From assembly GCF_000371965.1 (NCBI RefSeq), contig NZ_AQUO01000002.1, positions 450,001 to 514,000 on the forward strand: a DNA stretch of 64,000 nt, in the 5' to 3' direction. Shown piece after piece: positions 33,002-40,906 of this stretch. The notes below the pieces were generated by a model. It ran no database searches, was not told the DNA's origin, and saw nothing but the letters and a program-made list of their open reading frames with translations. This DNA comes from Paracoccus sp. N5. GTDB taxonomy: Bacteria; Pseudomonadota; Alphaproteobacteria; Rhodobacterales; Rhodobacteraceae. Numbering within the stretch: the first letter of the stretch is position 1; the number at the start of each line of letters is the position of its first letter. Both the position numbers and the translations under genes were made by a program.

Positions 33002-34033
33002 ATGCAGGCGGCCTGTTCGGGGGGAACACCACAGTTGTCACAAGTCGGCGCTGTCAAGCGTTCGATCGTTTTCTTCATGGTGCCGGAATTCACCATGATG
33101 GCCTTCGCCAGCGCGCTTGAACCATTGCGTGCAGCCAATCGCATGCTGGGCTACGATGCCTATCGCTGGCGGCTGGCCAGCCTCGATGGTCGGCCGGTGC
33201 AGGCCTCGAACGGGGTCGAATGCCATGTGGATACCTCGATCGAGGATGAAAGGCGCAAACTGGCGGGGCCGGACCGTCCGTCCATGGTGATCGTCTGCTC
33301 TGGCCTGGGGATCGAGAGCTATCAGCCGAAGCCGGTCCTGACCCTGCTGCGCGAGGTGAACAGCCGCAAGATCGCCATCGGCGGGTTGTGCACCGGGGCC
33401 TATGTGCTGGCCCGCGCCGGGCTGCTCGCCGGCCGGCGCTGCGCGCTGCACTGGGAAAACCTCGCGGGCTTTTCCGAGACCTTCCCCGCGGCCGATGCCT
33501 ATGCCGACCTGTTCGAGGTGGACGGCACCATCTACACCTGCGCGGGCGGCACGGCGGCGCTCGACATGATGCTGCACCTGATCGGCGAGGATTTCGACGA
33601 GGCGCTGCTGAGCCGGGTCTGCGAGCAACTGCTGACCGACCGCATCCGCAGCCCGGGCGACCGCCAGCGCCTGCCGCTGCGGGCGCGGCTGGGCGTGCAG
33701 AACCCCAAGGTGCTGAGCGTCATCGAGCTGATGGAGGCGAACTTGGCCGAGCCGCTGTCGCTGGCCGGGCTGGCCGCCCATGTCGGCCTGTCGCGCCGCC
33801 AGATCGAGCGGCTGTTCGACAAGGAGATGGGCCGCTCTCCGGCACGCTATTACCTCGAGATTCGGCTGGACCGCGCCCGGCACCTGCTGATGCAATCCTC
33901 GCTGCCGGTGATCGAGGTAGCGGTGGCCTGCGGCTTCGTCTCGGCCTCGCATTTCGCGAAATGCTACCGTGAGCTCTATGCGCTTTCCCCGCATGAGGAG
34001 CGGGGCGAACGCAAGGCGCTGGTCCTGCCCTGA
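33002..34033 (+). CDS. GlxA-family AraC-type regulator (GbdR-like)
   Basis: This 343-residue protein has a DJ-1/PfpI amidotransferase-like N-terminal domain (SIVFFMVPEFTMMAFASALE to about residue 190, with LCTGAYVLARAGLLAGRRC as the nucleophile-elbow region). An AraC-type DNA-binding domain occupies about 235-335 (LAGLAAHVGLSRRQIERLFD and VAVACGFVSASHFAKCYREL). The start is either ATG 33002, with a weak upstream site, or TTG 33035 after GGGGGGAA; I list the longer form. GbdR and relatives respond to glycine betaine, dimethylglycine or carnitine and control their catabolism. The adjacent methyltransferase cluster fits that role, so a quaternary-amine effector is likely but inferred. Confidence 0.9.
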   Translation: MQAACSGGTPQLSQVGAVKRSIVFFMVPEFTMMAFASALEPLRAANRMLGYDAYRWRLASLDGRPVQASNGVECHVDTSIEDERRKLAGPDRPSMVIVCSGLGIESYQPKPVLTLLREVNSRKIAIGGLCTGAYVLARAGLLAGRRCALHWENLAGFSETFPAADAYADLFEVDGTIYTCAGGTAALDMMLHLIGEDFDEALLSRVCEQLLTDRIRSPGDRQRLPLRARLGVQNPKVLSVIELMEANLAEPLSLAGLAAHVGLSRRQIERLFDKEMGRSPARYYLEIRLDRARHLLMQSSLPVIEVAVACGFVSASHFAKCYRELYALSPHEERGERKALVLP

Positions 34034-34045
34034 CCCGGCCCGGCT

Positions 34046-34738
34046 TCATGCGCCGGTGAAGGCGCGCTGGTGAAAGGCCAGGACCTCGGCCGGATAGCGC
34101 CATGCGCGGCCGTGCGGGCAGGCGTCGCGCGCGCGGCATTGCCGGGCGCAGGCGCCGCCGCGCGGGCCGCGGGCATGGGCGATGCAGGCCGCGGCGGCAA
34201 AGCCGGCGGCCGAATGGGCTGCAACCGGGCAGGCGCGCAGGCAGGGCTTTGCGGCACAGGAATCGCAGGGATGGCCGCCGGACCCGTCCAGCCCGCGCAG
34301 CGCCGTGCCGGGCAGCGGGGCGTCGAACAGCAGCGCCCCGCGATAGGCGTGCCACAGGCCGAAGCGCGGGTGCATCAGCAACCCCAGCGGCGAGGGCCTC
34401 AGCCCGCCGGCCCGCATGGCCCATTGCTGGAACGGGGCAAAGGGCCGGTCGCCGGGCATCACCACCCGGGCGCCGACCAGCGCCGCCGCCTGCGCGATCA
34501 CCGCGCGCGACCAGCGGTCCAGCGGGTTTGCGGGTGGCACCGCCTGGCGGTCCAGCCATTGCCTGAACACCGGCCAGTAGCCCGCGCCCGCATTCCCGAC
34601 CAGCAGCACCGCCGCCGCCGGGGCGCCGCCGGGGCCGGGGGGCCGCGGCTCCCCCGGTTCGAAGTTCAGGCCGCCGCGCAGCACCAGGCCGCTGGGGGCC
34701 AGCGCGGCGGCCGCGCGTGCGGGCCGGTCAGCCGCCAT
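34046..34738 (-). CDS. Iron-sulfur protein with QueG-like ferredoxin domain
   Basis: This 230-residue protein starts at the ATG at 34738. Its C-terminal third has two Cys clusters of a dicluster ferredoxin: GGHPCDSCAAKPCLRACPVA and, further on, ACIAHARG..GGACARQCRARDACPHG, similar in spacing to the Fe-S domain of QueG and reductive dehalogenases. The N-terminal two thirds is Arg/Ala/Pro-rich, with VLLVGNAGAGYWPVFRQWLD resembling a small alpha/beta domain. It lies directly downstream of the MttB-family gene. A role as electron carrier for re-reducing the corrinoid protein, together with the RamA/RACo-like activator at 40907, is plausible but unproven. Confidence 0.72.
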   Translation of the reverse strand: MAADRPARAAAALAPSGLVLRGGLNFEPGEPRPPGPGGAPAAAVLLVGNAGAGYWPVFRQWLDRQAVPPANPLDRWSRAVIAQAAALVGARVVMPGDRPFAPFQQWAMRAGGLRPSPLGLLMHPRFGLWHAYRGALLFDAPLPGTALRGLDGSGGHPCDSCAAKPCLRACPVAAHSAAGFAAAACIAHARGPRGGACARQCRARDACPHGRAWRYPAEVLAFHQRAFTGA

Positions 34739-34817
34739 CGCGCGGGCGGACCTGGTTGCGCCAGACCTCGTTATGCATCAGCTCCGCGACCCTGTCGCGT
34801 ATCGAGGCCGGCGGCTT

Positions 34818-36386
34818 TCATGTGAAGGCATCCGGCATCGAGGCTTTCTTGCGCGCCACGTAATCGTCCAGGCTGTCGCGAATGCCGGGGTCCAGCGGCG
34901 GGGCCTCGTGGCTGTCCAGCCAGCGCCGCGCGATCGCGCCCGCGCGCTGCGGGGCGGTCTTCTCGCCCTCGGCCTGCCATTGCTCGAACGAGTTGTTGTC
35001 GGCCACGATCGAGCGATAGAAGGCGGTCTGGAAATTCGCCTGGGTATGGGCGCAACCCAGGTAGTGGCTGCCGGGGCCCACCTCGCGGATCGCATCCAGC
35101 GCCTGGCCGTTTTCCGACAGGTCGACGCCCTGGGCCAGCTTCTGCGCGACGCCCAGCTGGTCCACGTCCATGATGAACTTCTCGTAGCAGGCGGACAGCC
35201 CGCCTTCGAGCCAGCCGGCCGCGTGCAGCACGAAATTCGCGCCGCAGAGCAGGGTCGAGTTCAGCGTATTGGCGCTTTCATAGGCCGCCTGCGCATCCGG
35301 GATCTTCGCCGCGCAAAGCGAGCCGCCGGTGCGGAACGGCAGGCCCAGCCGCCGCGCCAGCTGCGCCGCGCCATAGGACACCAGCGCGGGTTCCGGCGTG
35401 CCGAAGGTGGGCGCCCCCGACTGCATCGAGATCGACGAGGCGAAGGTGCCGAACAGCACCGGCGCGCCGGGCCGCACCAGCTGGGTGAAGGCGGCGCCCG
35501 CCAGCACCTCGGCCAGCACCTGCGTCAGCGTGCCCGCCACCGTCACCGGGCTCATGGCGCCGGCCAGGATGAAGGGCGTGACGATGCAGGCCTGGTTGGC
35601 CCGGGCATAGACCTTGGCCGCGCCCAGCATGGTGTCGTCGAAGACCATGGGCGAGTTCGCGTTGATCAGGCTGACGGTCACGGTGTTCTGGTCGACGAAA
35701 CCTTCGCCGAACAGCAGCCTGGCCATGGCGACGGTGTCCTCGGCCCGCTCGGGCGCGGTGACCGAGCCCATGAAGGGCTTGTCCGACAGCGTCATATGCG
35801 CCAGCAGCATGTCCAGGTGGCGCTTGTTCACCGGCACGTCCACCGGCTCGCAGACCGTGCCGCCGGAATGGTGCATCGAGGGCGCCAGATAGGCCAGCTT
35901 CACGAAATTCCGGAAATCCTCCAGCGTGGCATAGCGCCGGTTGCCGTCCAGGTCGCGCACGAAGGGCGGGCCATAGACCGGGGCGAAGACCGTCGCATCG
36001 CCGCCGATCTGCACCGAGCGCGCGGGGTTCCTCGCATGCTGGGTAAAGACCGAAGGCGCGGTCTTCAGCAGCGCCCGCGGCAGCCCTTTCGGAAAGTGGA
36101 CGCGCTGGCCGCGCACATCGGCGCCCGCCGCCCTCCACATCGCAAGCGCCTCGGCGTCGTCGCGGAATTCGATGCCGATCTCCTCCAGCACCGTGTCGGC
36201 ATTGGCCTCGATCAGGGCCAGGCCTTCCTCGTTCAGCACCTCGTAAGAGGGCACCTGGCGCCTGATATAGGTCAGTTGCGCGCCCGGTCCGCCCCCGGCC
36301 CGTGCCGCGCGCCGGGCCGAGGCCCCGCGCTCGCCCCGGCCGCGCCTGCTGCCGGTGTCCTCTGCCGTCGTCACGCTATCCGTCAT
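34818..36386 (-). CDS. MttB-family corrinoid methyltransferase (non-pyrrolysine)
   Basis: This 522-residue protein starts at the ATG at 36386 (MTDSVTTAED); an earlier ATG at 36416 would add ten residues without a better site. It is a TIM-barrel trimethylamine/glycine-betaine methyltransferase superfamily member: LNEEGLALIEANADTVLEEI near residue 53, SMHHSGGTVCEPVDVPVNKR around 150 and PAPVLFGTFASSISMQSGAP-like sequence (with VLFGTFASSISMQSGAP seen) in the barrel core. No in-frame amber codon occurs, so it is the pyrrolysine-free type known from MtgB, which demethylates glycine betaine. The substrate here may be a betaine or related quaternary amine. An unusual coding-like extension follows the TGA in the same frame. 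Confidence 0.9.
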   Translation of the reverse strand: MTDSVTTAEDTGSRRGRGERGASARRAARAGGGPGAQLTYIRRQVPSYEVLNEEGLALIEANADTVLEEIGIEFRDDAEALAMWRAAGADVRGQRVHFPKGLPRALLKTAPSVFTQHARNPARSVQIGGDATVFAPVYGPPFVRDLDGNRRYATLEDFRNFVKLAYLAPSMHHSGGTVCEPVDVPVNKRHLDMLLAHMTLSDKPFMGSVTAPERAEDTVAMARLLFGEGFVDQNTVTVSLINANSPMVFDDTMLGAAKVYARANQACIVTPFILAGAMSPVTVAGTLTQVLAEVLAGAAFTQLVRPGAPVLFGTFASSISMQSGAPTFGTPEPALVSYGAAQLARRLGLPFRTGGSLCAAKIPDAQAAYESANTLNSTLLCGANFVLHAAGWLEGGLSACYEKFIMDVDQLGVAQKLAQGVDLSENGQALDAIREVGPGSHYLGCAHTQANFQTAFYRSIVADNNSFEQWQAEGEKTAPQRAGAIARRWLDSHEAPPLDPGIRDSLDDYVARKKASMPDAFT

Positions 36387-36598
36387 GCAGTGATTCCCGT
36401 CTCCCCCCACGGCCACAGCGCCGTGCTGGCTGTGGATTGTAGCCAGGCCCGGCGCGCGGACCGGCCTGGCTGCGGCAGCGGCTGTCGCAATCCGGACAGT
36501 GGGGCGGCGGGGCGCTGCGCTATACCGGGCGCATCACCAGTCGGCGCGCTGGCCGGATGCGGAAACAGGCGCCCCTTGCAACCTTCTGGAGTCCAGCC
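36387..36598. promoter_or_regulatory. Divergent control region of the demethylation cluster
   Basis: These 212 bases separate the leftward MttB-family and Fe-S genes from the rightward corrinoid-protein operon, so both promoters must be here. I see no obvious sigma-70-like or EcfG-like element. The binding site of the GlxA-type regulator is expected within it. Confidence 0.55.
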
Positions 36599-37294
36599 AT
36601 GTCCGACGACGACATCAGCGTTGCCGACCTGCCCGACGACGACCTGGTGCAGCAGATGCACGACGACCTCTATGACGGCCTGAAGGAAGAGATCGAGGAA
36701 GGCACCACCATCCTGCTGGAGCGCGGCTGGACGCCCTATGACGTGCTGACCAAGGCCCTGGTCGAGGGCATGCGCATCGTCGGCGAGGATTTCCGCGACG
36801 GCATCCTGTTCGTGCCGGAGGTGCTCTTGTCGGCCAATGCCATGAAGGCGGGCATGACCATCCTGCGCCCGCTTTTGGCCGCGACAGATGCGCCCAAGCA
36901 GGGCAAGCTGCTGATCGGCACCGTCAAGGGCGACATCCACGACATCGGCAAGAACCTGGTCGGCATGATGATGGAGGGTGCCGGCTTCGACGTCGTGGAC
37001 ATCGGCATCAACAATCCGGTGGAAAGCTATCTGGCCGCCATCGAAGAGCACCAGCCCGACATCCTGGGCATGTCGGCGCTGCTGACCACGACCATGCCCT
37101 ATATGAAGGTGGTGATCGACGCCCTGGAGGAAAAAGGCATCCGCGACCGGCTGACCGTGCTGGTCGGCGGCGCGCCGCTGAACGAGGATTTCGGCAAGGC
37201 CGTGGGCGCCGACGCCTATTGCCGCGACGCCGCCATCACCGTCGAGATGGCCAAGGACTTCATGACGCGCAAGCACAACAGCCGCGCGGCCTGA
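36599..37294 (+). CDS. Corrinoid protein (methyl carrier, MtgC/MttC-like)
   Basis: This 231-residue protein starts at ATG 36599, behind TGGAG. An N-terminal helical cap (about 15-95, FVPEVLLSANAMKAGMTILR) precedes a Rossmann B12-binding domain (about 100-225) with the base-off motif GDIHDIGKNL; D112, H114 and G117 form DxHxxG, with H114 as the lower axial ligand to cobalt. SALLTTTMPYMKVVIDALEE and VLVGGAPLNEDFGKAVGADA are the further conserved loops. It shuttles the methyl group from the MttB-family enzyme to the methyl-THF methyltransferase. It is the first gene of the rightward operon. Confidence 0.93.
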   Translation: MSDDDISVADLPDDDLVQQMHDDLYDGLKEEIEEGTTILLERGWTPYDVLTKALVEGMRIVGEDFRDGILFVPEVLLSANAMKAGMTILRPLLAATDAPKQGKLLIGTVKGDIHDIGKNLVGMMMEGAGFDVVDIGINNPVESYLAAIEEHQPDILGMSALLTTTMPYMKVVIDALEEKGIRDRLTVLVGGAPLNEDFGKAVGADAYCRDAAITVEMAKDFMTRKHNSRAA

Positions 37295-37324
37295 AGCGGG
37301 ACGCAAGGAGGGCAGGGAGGGGAC

Positions 37325-38035
37325 ATGGAACAGGCAGGGCGCGGCCGCGCGGCAAGGCCGAAGGTCCGTCGGGCCGCGACGGCGCCCCTGCCGGCCCGGG
37401 CCGCGGTCCGGGCGGAGGGTCCGCCGCCGGCGCCGGACAAGGTGCTGGTCATCGCCTGCGGCATGCTGGCGTGCGAGATCCTCGCGATCCGGCAGCAGAT
37501 GGGCCTGGAGCATCTGGTGCTGAAGTGCCTGCCGGCCGAGCTGCATTTCCACCCCCAGCGCATTGCGGCCGCCGTGGATGCGGCGATCGTTGCCGCGCGG
37601 GCCGAGGGCTATTGCCATATCTTCGTCGGCTATGCCGATTGCGGCAGCGGCGGCATGCTCGACAAGGTGCTGGCGCGGCAGGGCGTGGCCCGGCTGGCGG
37701 GGCCGCATTGCTTTGCCGTCTACCAGGGCGCAGCAGCCTTCGCCGCGGTGGCGGATGCCGATGTGACCGCCTTCTACATGACCGACTTCCTCTGCCGCCA
37801 GTTCGACGCCTTCTTCGTGCGGCCGCTGGGGTTGGACCGGCACCCGGAGCTGGCGCGGGACTTCTTCGGCAATTACCGCAAGGTCGTCTATCTGGCGCAG
37901 ACCGAGGATCCGGCGCTGGAGCAGGTGGCGCGCGATGCCGCCGCCATGCTGGGCTTGGCCTATGAAAGCCGGCTGACGCGCTATGGCGATCTGGCCCCGG
38001 CGCTGCAAGCTGCGGCACTGCGCCGCGGGGGATGA
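37325..38035 (+). CDS. DUF1638 protein of the demethylation operon
   Basis: This 236-residue protein begins after AAGGAGGGCAGGGAGGGG. After a basic 38-residue leader, the DUF1638 core starts with VLVIACGMLACEILAIRQQM and includes LPAELHFHPQRIAAAVDAAI, CHIFVGYADCGSGGMLDKVL, and a Cys/His-rich stretch through GPHCFAVYQG. The core Cys and His residues (in HFHP, YADCGS, GPHCF) could bind metal or corrinoid. DUF1638 genes often accompany MttB/corrinoid methyltransferases, but no activity is known. Its place between the carrier and the THF enzymes supports a supporting role in methyl transfer or cobalamin handling. Confidence 0.87.
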   Translation: MEQAGRGRAARPKVRRAATAPLPARAAVRAEGPPPAPDKVLVIACGMLACEILAIRQQMGLEHLVLKCLPAELHFHPQRIAAAVDAAIVAARAEGYCHIFVGYADCGSGGMLDKVLARQGVARLAGPHCFAVYQGAAAFAAVADADVTAFYMTDFLCRQFDAFFVRPLGLDRHPELARDFFGNYRKVVYLAQTEDPALEQVARDAAAMLGLAYESRLTRYGDLAPALQAAALRRGG

Positions 38036-38224
38036 AGCGTCGCTTTTGAAGCTGCCGCCGTCGCGGCGCGGATAGCGGGGCAGATGCCATTTCGGCGATG
38101 CTCGCCCCCAAGGAAGGGGAGATCCACTCCCAGGACGATGCCAAGGCCGCCCGGCAAGGCGGCCGCGGCGCCCAGGCTTTCGCGCGGAACCCGCAGGTGT
38201 TCCTTGACCCAGGCAGGAAAGAGC

Positions 38225-38803
38225 ATGTCCGACCAGACCCATCGTGCAATGATCCCGGCGGCCGGCCAGGGCCGCGTGCCACAGGCGCCGAGGCCCGGGC
38301 GGCCGGCGCAAGGCGCGCGGCCCGGGCGCGGCTATGCGGTCAGGCTGTGGTCGGTGCGCCATGCCCGCGGCCTCGAATGGTTCTATCGCCGCTTCGCCCG
38401 AACCGTCCTGCTGTTGCATCCGCTGTGGGCGGCGCTGGGCTATGGCCGGGTCGAAAGGCCGGTGCGTTTCGTCGAGCGGCAGGTCAAGGGCTTCATGTTC
38501 GACTGCCGGATGTGCGGGCAATGCGTGCTGTCCTCGACCGGCATGTCCTGCCCGATGAACTGCCCCAAGCAGCTGCGCAACGGTCCCTGCGGCGGCGTGC
38601 GCGCCAACGGGCATTGCGAGGTCAGGCCCGACATGCCCTGCGTCTGGGTCAAGGCCTGGGAGGGCTCGCGTCGCATGGTGCAGGGCGACGCCATCATGAC
38701 GGTGCAGAAGCCGCTGGACCGGACGCTGGCCGGCTCCTCGTCCTGGCTGCGCGTGACCGCCCAGGCCGCCGCCGAGCGCGACCGCCGGGAGGGTGCCGCA
38801 TGA
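38225..38803 (+). CDS. MTHFR C-terminal-domain Fe-S protein
   Basis: This 192-residue protein starts at ATG 38225 behind AGGAAAG; an in-frame upstream stretch back to 38084 lacks coding character. The C-terminal half is the Cys-rich domain called methylene-THF reductase C-terminal: FDCRMCGQCVLSSTGMSCPM (Cys 94, 97, 100, 109), then MNCPKQLRNGPCGGVRANGH with Cys 113, 122 and 131 and a further Cys 139. These residues suggest an Fe-S or zinc site. It partners the MetF-like gene that overlaps it by four bases (ATGA), as in acetogens and methylotrophs, where an accessory subunit links MTHFR to electron carriers. Confidence 0.88.
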   Translation: MSDQTHRAMIPAAGQGRVPQAPRPGRPAQGARPGRGYAVRLWSVRHARGLEWFYRRFARTVLLLHPLWAALGYGRVERPVRFVERQVKGFMFDCRMCGQCVLSSTGMSCPMNCPKQLRNGPCGGVRANGHCEVRPDMPCVWVKAWEGSRRMVQGDAIMTVQKPLDRTLAGSSSWLRVTAQAAAERDRREGAA

Positions 38804-39912
38804 GCCCGCACCATGACGAGAACCCCGCCGGCGCGCATCTGCCGCTGGAGCCGCTGCCCGGCCATGCCTCGCGCGGGCGGCTGGAGCGGGTGCTGCGGCG
38901 CGGCGAATTCGCCGTCACCACCGAGCTGAACCCGCCCGACAGCGCCGATCCGCAGGATGTCTACGACCGCGCCGCCGTCTTCGACGGCTGGGTGGACGGG
39001 ATCAATGCCGTCGATGCCTCGGGGGCGAATTGCCATATGTCCTCGGTCGGGATCTGCGCGCTACTGACCCGCATGGGCTATGCGCCGATCTACCAGATCT
39101 CGTGCCGCGACCGGAACCGCATCGCCATCCAGGGCGACGTGCTGGGTGCCGCCGCCATGGGGGTGCAGAACGTGCTGTGCCTGACCGGCGACGGCGTGCA
39201 GGCGGGCGACCAGCCGGGCGCGAAGCCGGTGTTCGATCTGGACTGCATGTCGCTGATGGAAACGATCCGCACCATGCGCGACCAGGGCCGGCTCCTGTCC
39301 GGCCGCAAGCTGACCACGCCGCCCGCGATGTTCCTGGGCGCGGCGATCAACCCCTTCGCGCCGCCCTGCGACTTCCGGCCGCTGCGGCTGGCCAAGAAGA
39401 TCGCCGCCGGGGCGCAATTCGTGCAAAGCCAGTATTGCTTCGACGTGCCGATGTTTCGCGACTACATGGCCCGGGTCCGCGACCTGGGCCTGCACGAGCA
39501 ATGCTTCATCCTGTGCGGCGTCGGGCCGCTGACCTCGGCCCGGACCGCGCGCTGGATGCGGGCCAATGTGCCGGGTGTGCATATTCCCGACGCGGTGATC
39601 GCGCGGCTGGAAGGCGCCGCCGACCGGAAGCGCGAGGGCAAGCGGCTCTGCATCGACATCATCGACGAGGTGAAGGAGATCGCGGGCGTCGCCGGCATCC
39701 ATGTCATGGCCTATCGGCAAGAGGAATACGTGGCCGAGATCGTCCACGATTCGGGCGTGCTGAAGGGCCGGCGCCCCTGGCGCTCCGAGCCCAGGGCCGA
39801 CGACGCCTTGGTCGCCGGCCGACTGGACCACATCCTGCACGACGACCGCGCCGAGACGCCGCAGCAGATCCTGACGGATGCGCAGGCGGCACCGCATCCC
39901 GCCATACCCTGA
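38800..39912 (+). CDS. Methylenetetrahydrofolate reductase (MetF-like)
   Basis: This 370-residue TIM-barrel enzyme opens with RGEFAVTTELNPPDSADPQD and has AAAMGVQNVLCLTGDGVQAG (FAD/folate-binding LTGDG) near residue 125. AAINPFAPPCDFRPLRLAKK and GAQFVQSQYCFDVPMFRDYM (the conserved A-x-F-x-x-T/S-Q motif) are also present. Here it would run in the oxidative direction, converting the methyl-THF produced by demethylation to methylene-THF. It lacks a regulatory domain and overlaps the Cys-rich partner by four bases. A longer C-terminal tail (PRADDALVAGRLDHILHDDR) extends past the barrel. Confidence 0.92.
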   Translation: MSPHHDENPAGAHLPLEPLPGHASRGRLERVLRRGEFAVTTELNPPDSADPQDVYDRAAVFDGWVDGINAVDASGANCHMSSVGICALLTRMGYAPIYQISCRDRNRIAIQGDVLGAAAMGVQNVLCLTGDGVQAGDQPGAKPVFDLDCMSLMETIRTMRDQGRLLSGRKLTTPPAMFLGAAINPFAPPCDFRPLRLAKKIAAGAQFVQSQYCFDVPMFRDYMARVRDLGLHEQCFILCGVGPLTSARTARWMRANVPGVHIPDAVIARLEGAADRKREGKRLCIDIIDEVKEIAGVAGIHVMAYRQEEYVAEIVHDSGVLKGRRPWRSEPRADDALVAGRLDHILHDDRAETPQQILTDAQAAPHPAIP

Positions 39913-39942
39913 CACAACCATCCATTCCGAAAGGAAACACCC

Positions 39943-40902
39943 ATGACCCGCACCATCGTCGCCTCGGCGACCCGGGAAATCGCCATCGGCTTCGACCAGC
40001 CCTTCTGCGTCATCGGCGAGCGCATCAACCCCACCGGCCGCAAGAAGCTGGCGGCCGAGATGGTCGAGGGCAATTTCGCCACCGTGCGCCGGGATGCGCT
40101 GGAGCAGGTGGCCGCGGGCGCGACCATGCTGGACATCAACGCGGGCGTGACCGCCGTCGATCCCAACGCCACCGAGCCGGGGCTGATGGTGCAGACGCTG
40201 CAGATCGTGCAGGAGCTGGTGGACATCCCGCTGGCCATCGATTCCTCAGTCACCGCCGCCATCGAGGCCGGGCTGAAGGTCGCGCGCGGCCGCCCCCTCA
40301 TCAACTCGGTCACCGGCGAGGAGGACAAGCTGGAGGCGATCCTGCCGCTGGCGCGCAAATACGACGTGCCCGTGGTCGCGATCTCGAACGACGAGACCGG
40401 GATTTCCATGGACCCCGACGTGCGCTTCGAGGTCGCGAGGAAGATCGTCCAGCGCGCCATGGACCACGGCATCCGACCCGAGGACGTGGTGGTCGATCCG
40501 CTGGTGATGCCGATCGGCGCGCTGGGGGACGCCGGGCTGCAGGTCTTTGCCCTGCTGCGCCGGCTGCGCGAGGAGCTGAAGGTGAACACGACCTGCGGCC
40601 TCTCGAACATCTCCTTCGGCCTGCCGCATCGTCACGGCATCAATGCAGGCTTCATTCCCATGGTCATCGGCGCCGGCATGACCAGCGCCATCATGAACCC
40701 CTGCCGCCCGCAGGAGATGGAAGCCGTGCGCGCCGCCAATGTGCTGGCCGGCGTCGACAAGGACTGCGGCAACTGGATCCGCACCTACAAGGATTTCCGC
40801 CCCGGCGAACATGCCGCGCCCGCCGCGCTGCCGCTGGACGGCGCGGCAGCCGGCGCGCGCCGGCGCGGCGGCCGGGCGGCCCGGCTTGGCGCGCCCGCCT
40901 GA
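39943..40902 (+). CDS. Methyl-THF:corrinoid methyltransferase (MtgA-like)
   Basis: This 319-residue protein begins after GAAAGGAAAC. It is a pterin-binding TIM barrel related to MtvA/MtgA and the MetH folate domain: CVIGERINPTGRKKLAAEMV, ATMLDINAGVTAVDPNATEP, PLAIDSSVTAAIEAGLKVAR and STCGLSNISFGLPHRHG-type sequence (TTCGLSNISFGLPHRHGINA seen) carry the conserved Asp/Asn that hold the pterin. It would transfer the methyl group from the methylated corrinoid protein to tetrahydrofolate. A basic, Gly/Arg-rich tail (residues 290-319) extends beyond the family core. Confidence 0.92.
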   Translation: MTRTIVASATREIAIGFDQPFCVIGERINPTGRKKLAAEMVEGNFATVRRDALEQVAAGATMLDINAGVTAVDPNATEPGLMVQTLQIVQELVDIPLAIDSSVTAAIEAGLKVARGRPLINSVTGEEDKLEAILPLARKYDVPVVAISNDETGISMDPDVRFEVARKIVQRAMDHGIRPEDVVVDPLVMPIGALGDAGLQVFALLRRLREELKVNTTCGLSNISFGLPHRHGINAGFIPMVIGAGMTSAIMNPCRPQEMEAVRAANVLAGVDKDCGNWIRTYKDFRPGEHAAPAALPLDGAAAGARRRGGRAARLGAPA

Positions 40903-40906
40903 CGCC

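Noticed and set aside
34818..34820. Selenocysteine at the MttB-family TGA
   Set aside because: I see no stem-loop of SECIS type after it and the position is at the expected C-terminus of the family.
34818..36386. Pyrrolysine-containing MttB
   Set aside because: No in-frame TAG occurs in the gene and no pylTSBCD genes are in view, so it is the pyrrolysine-free type.
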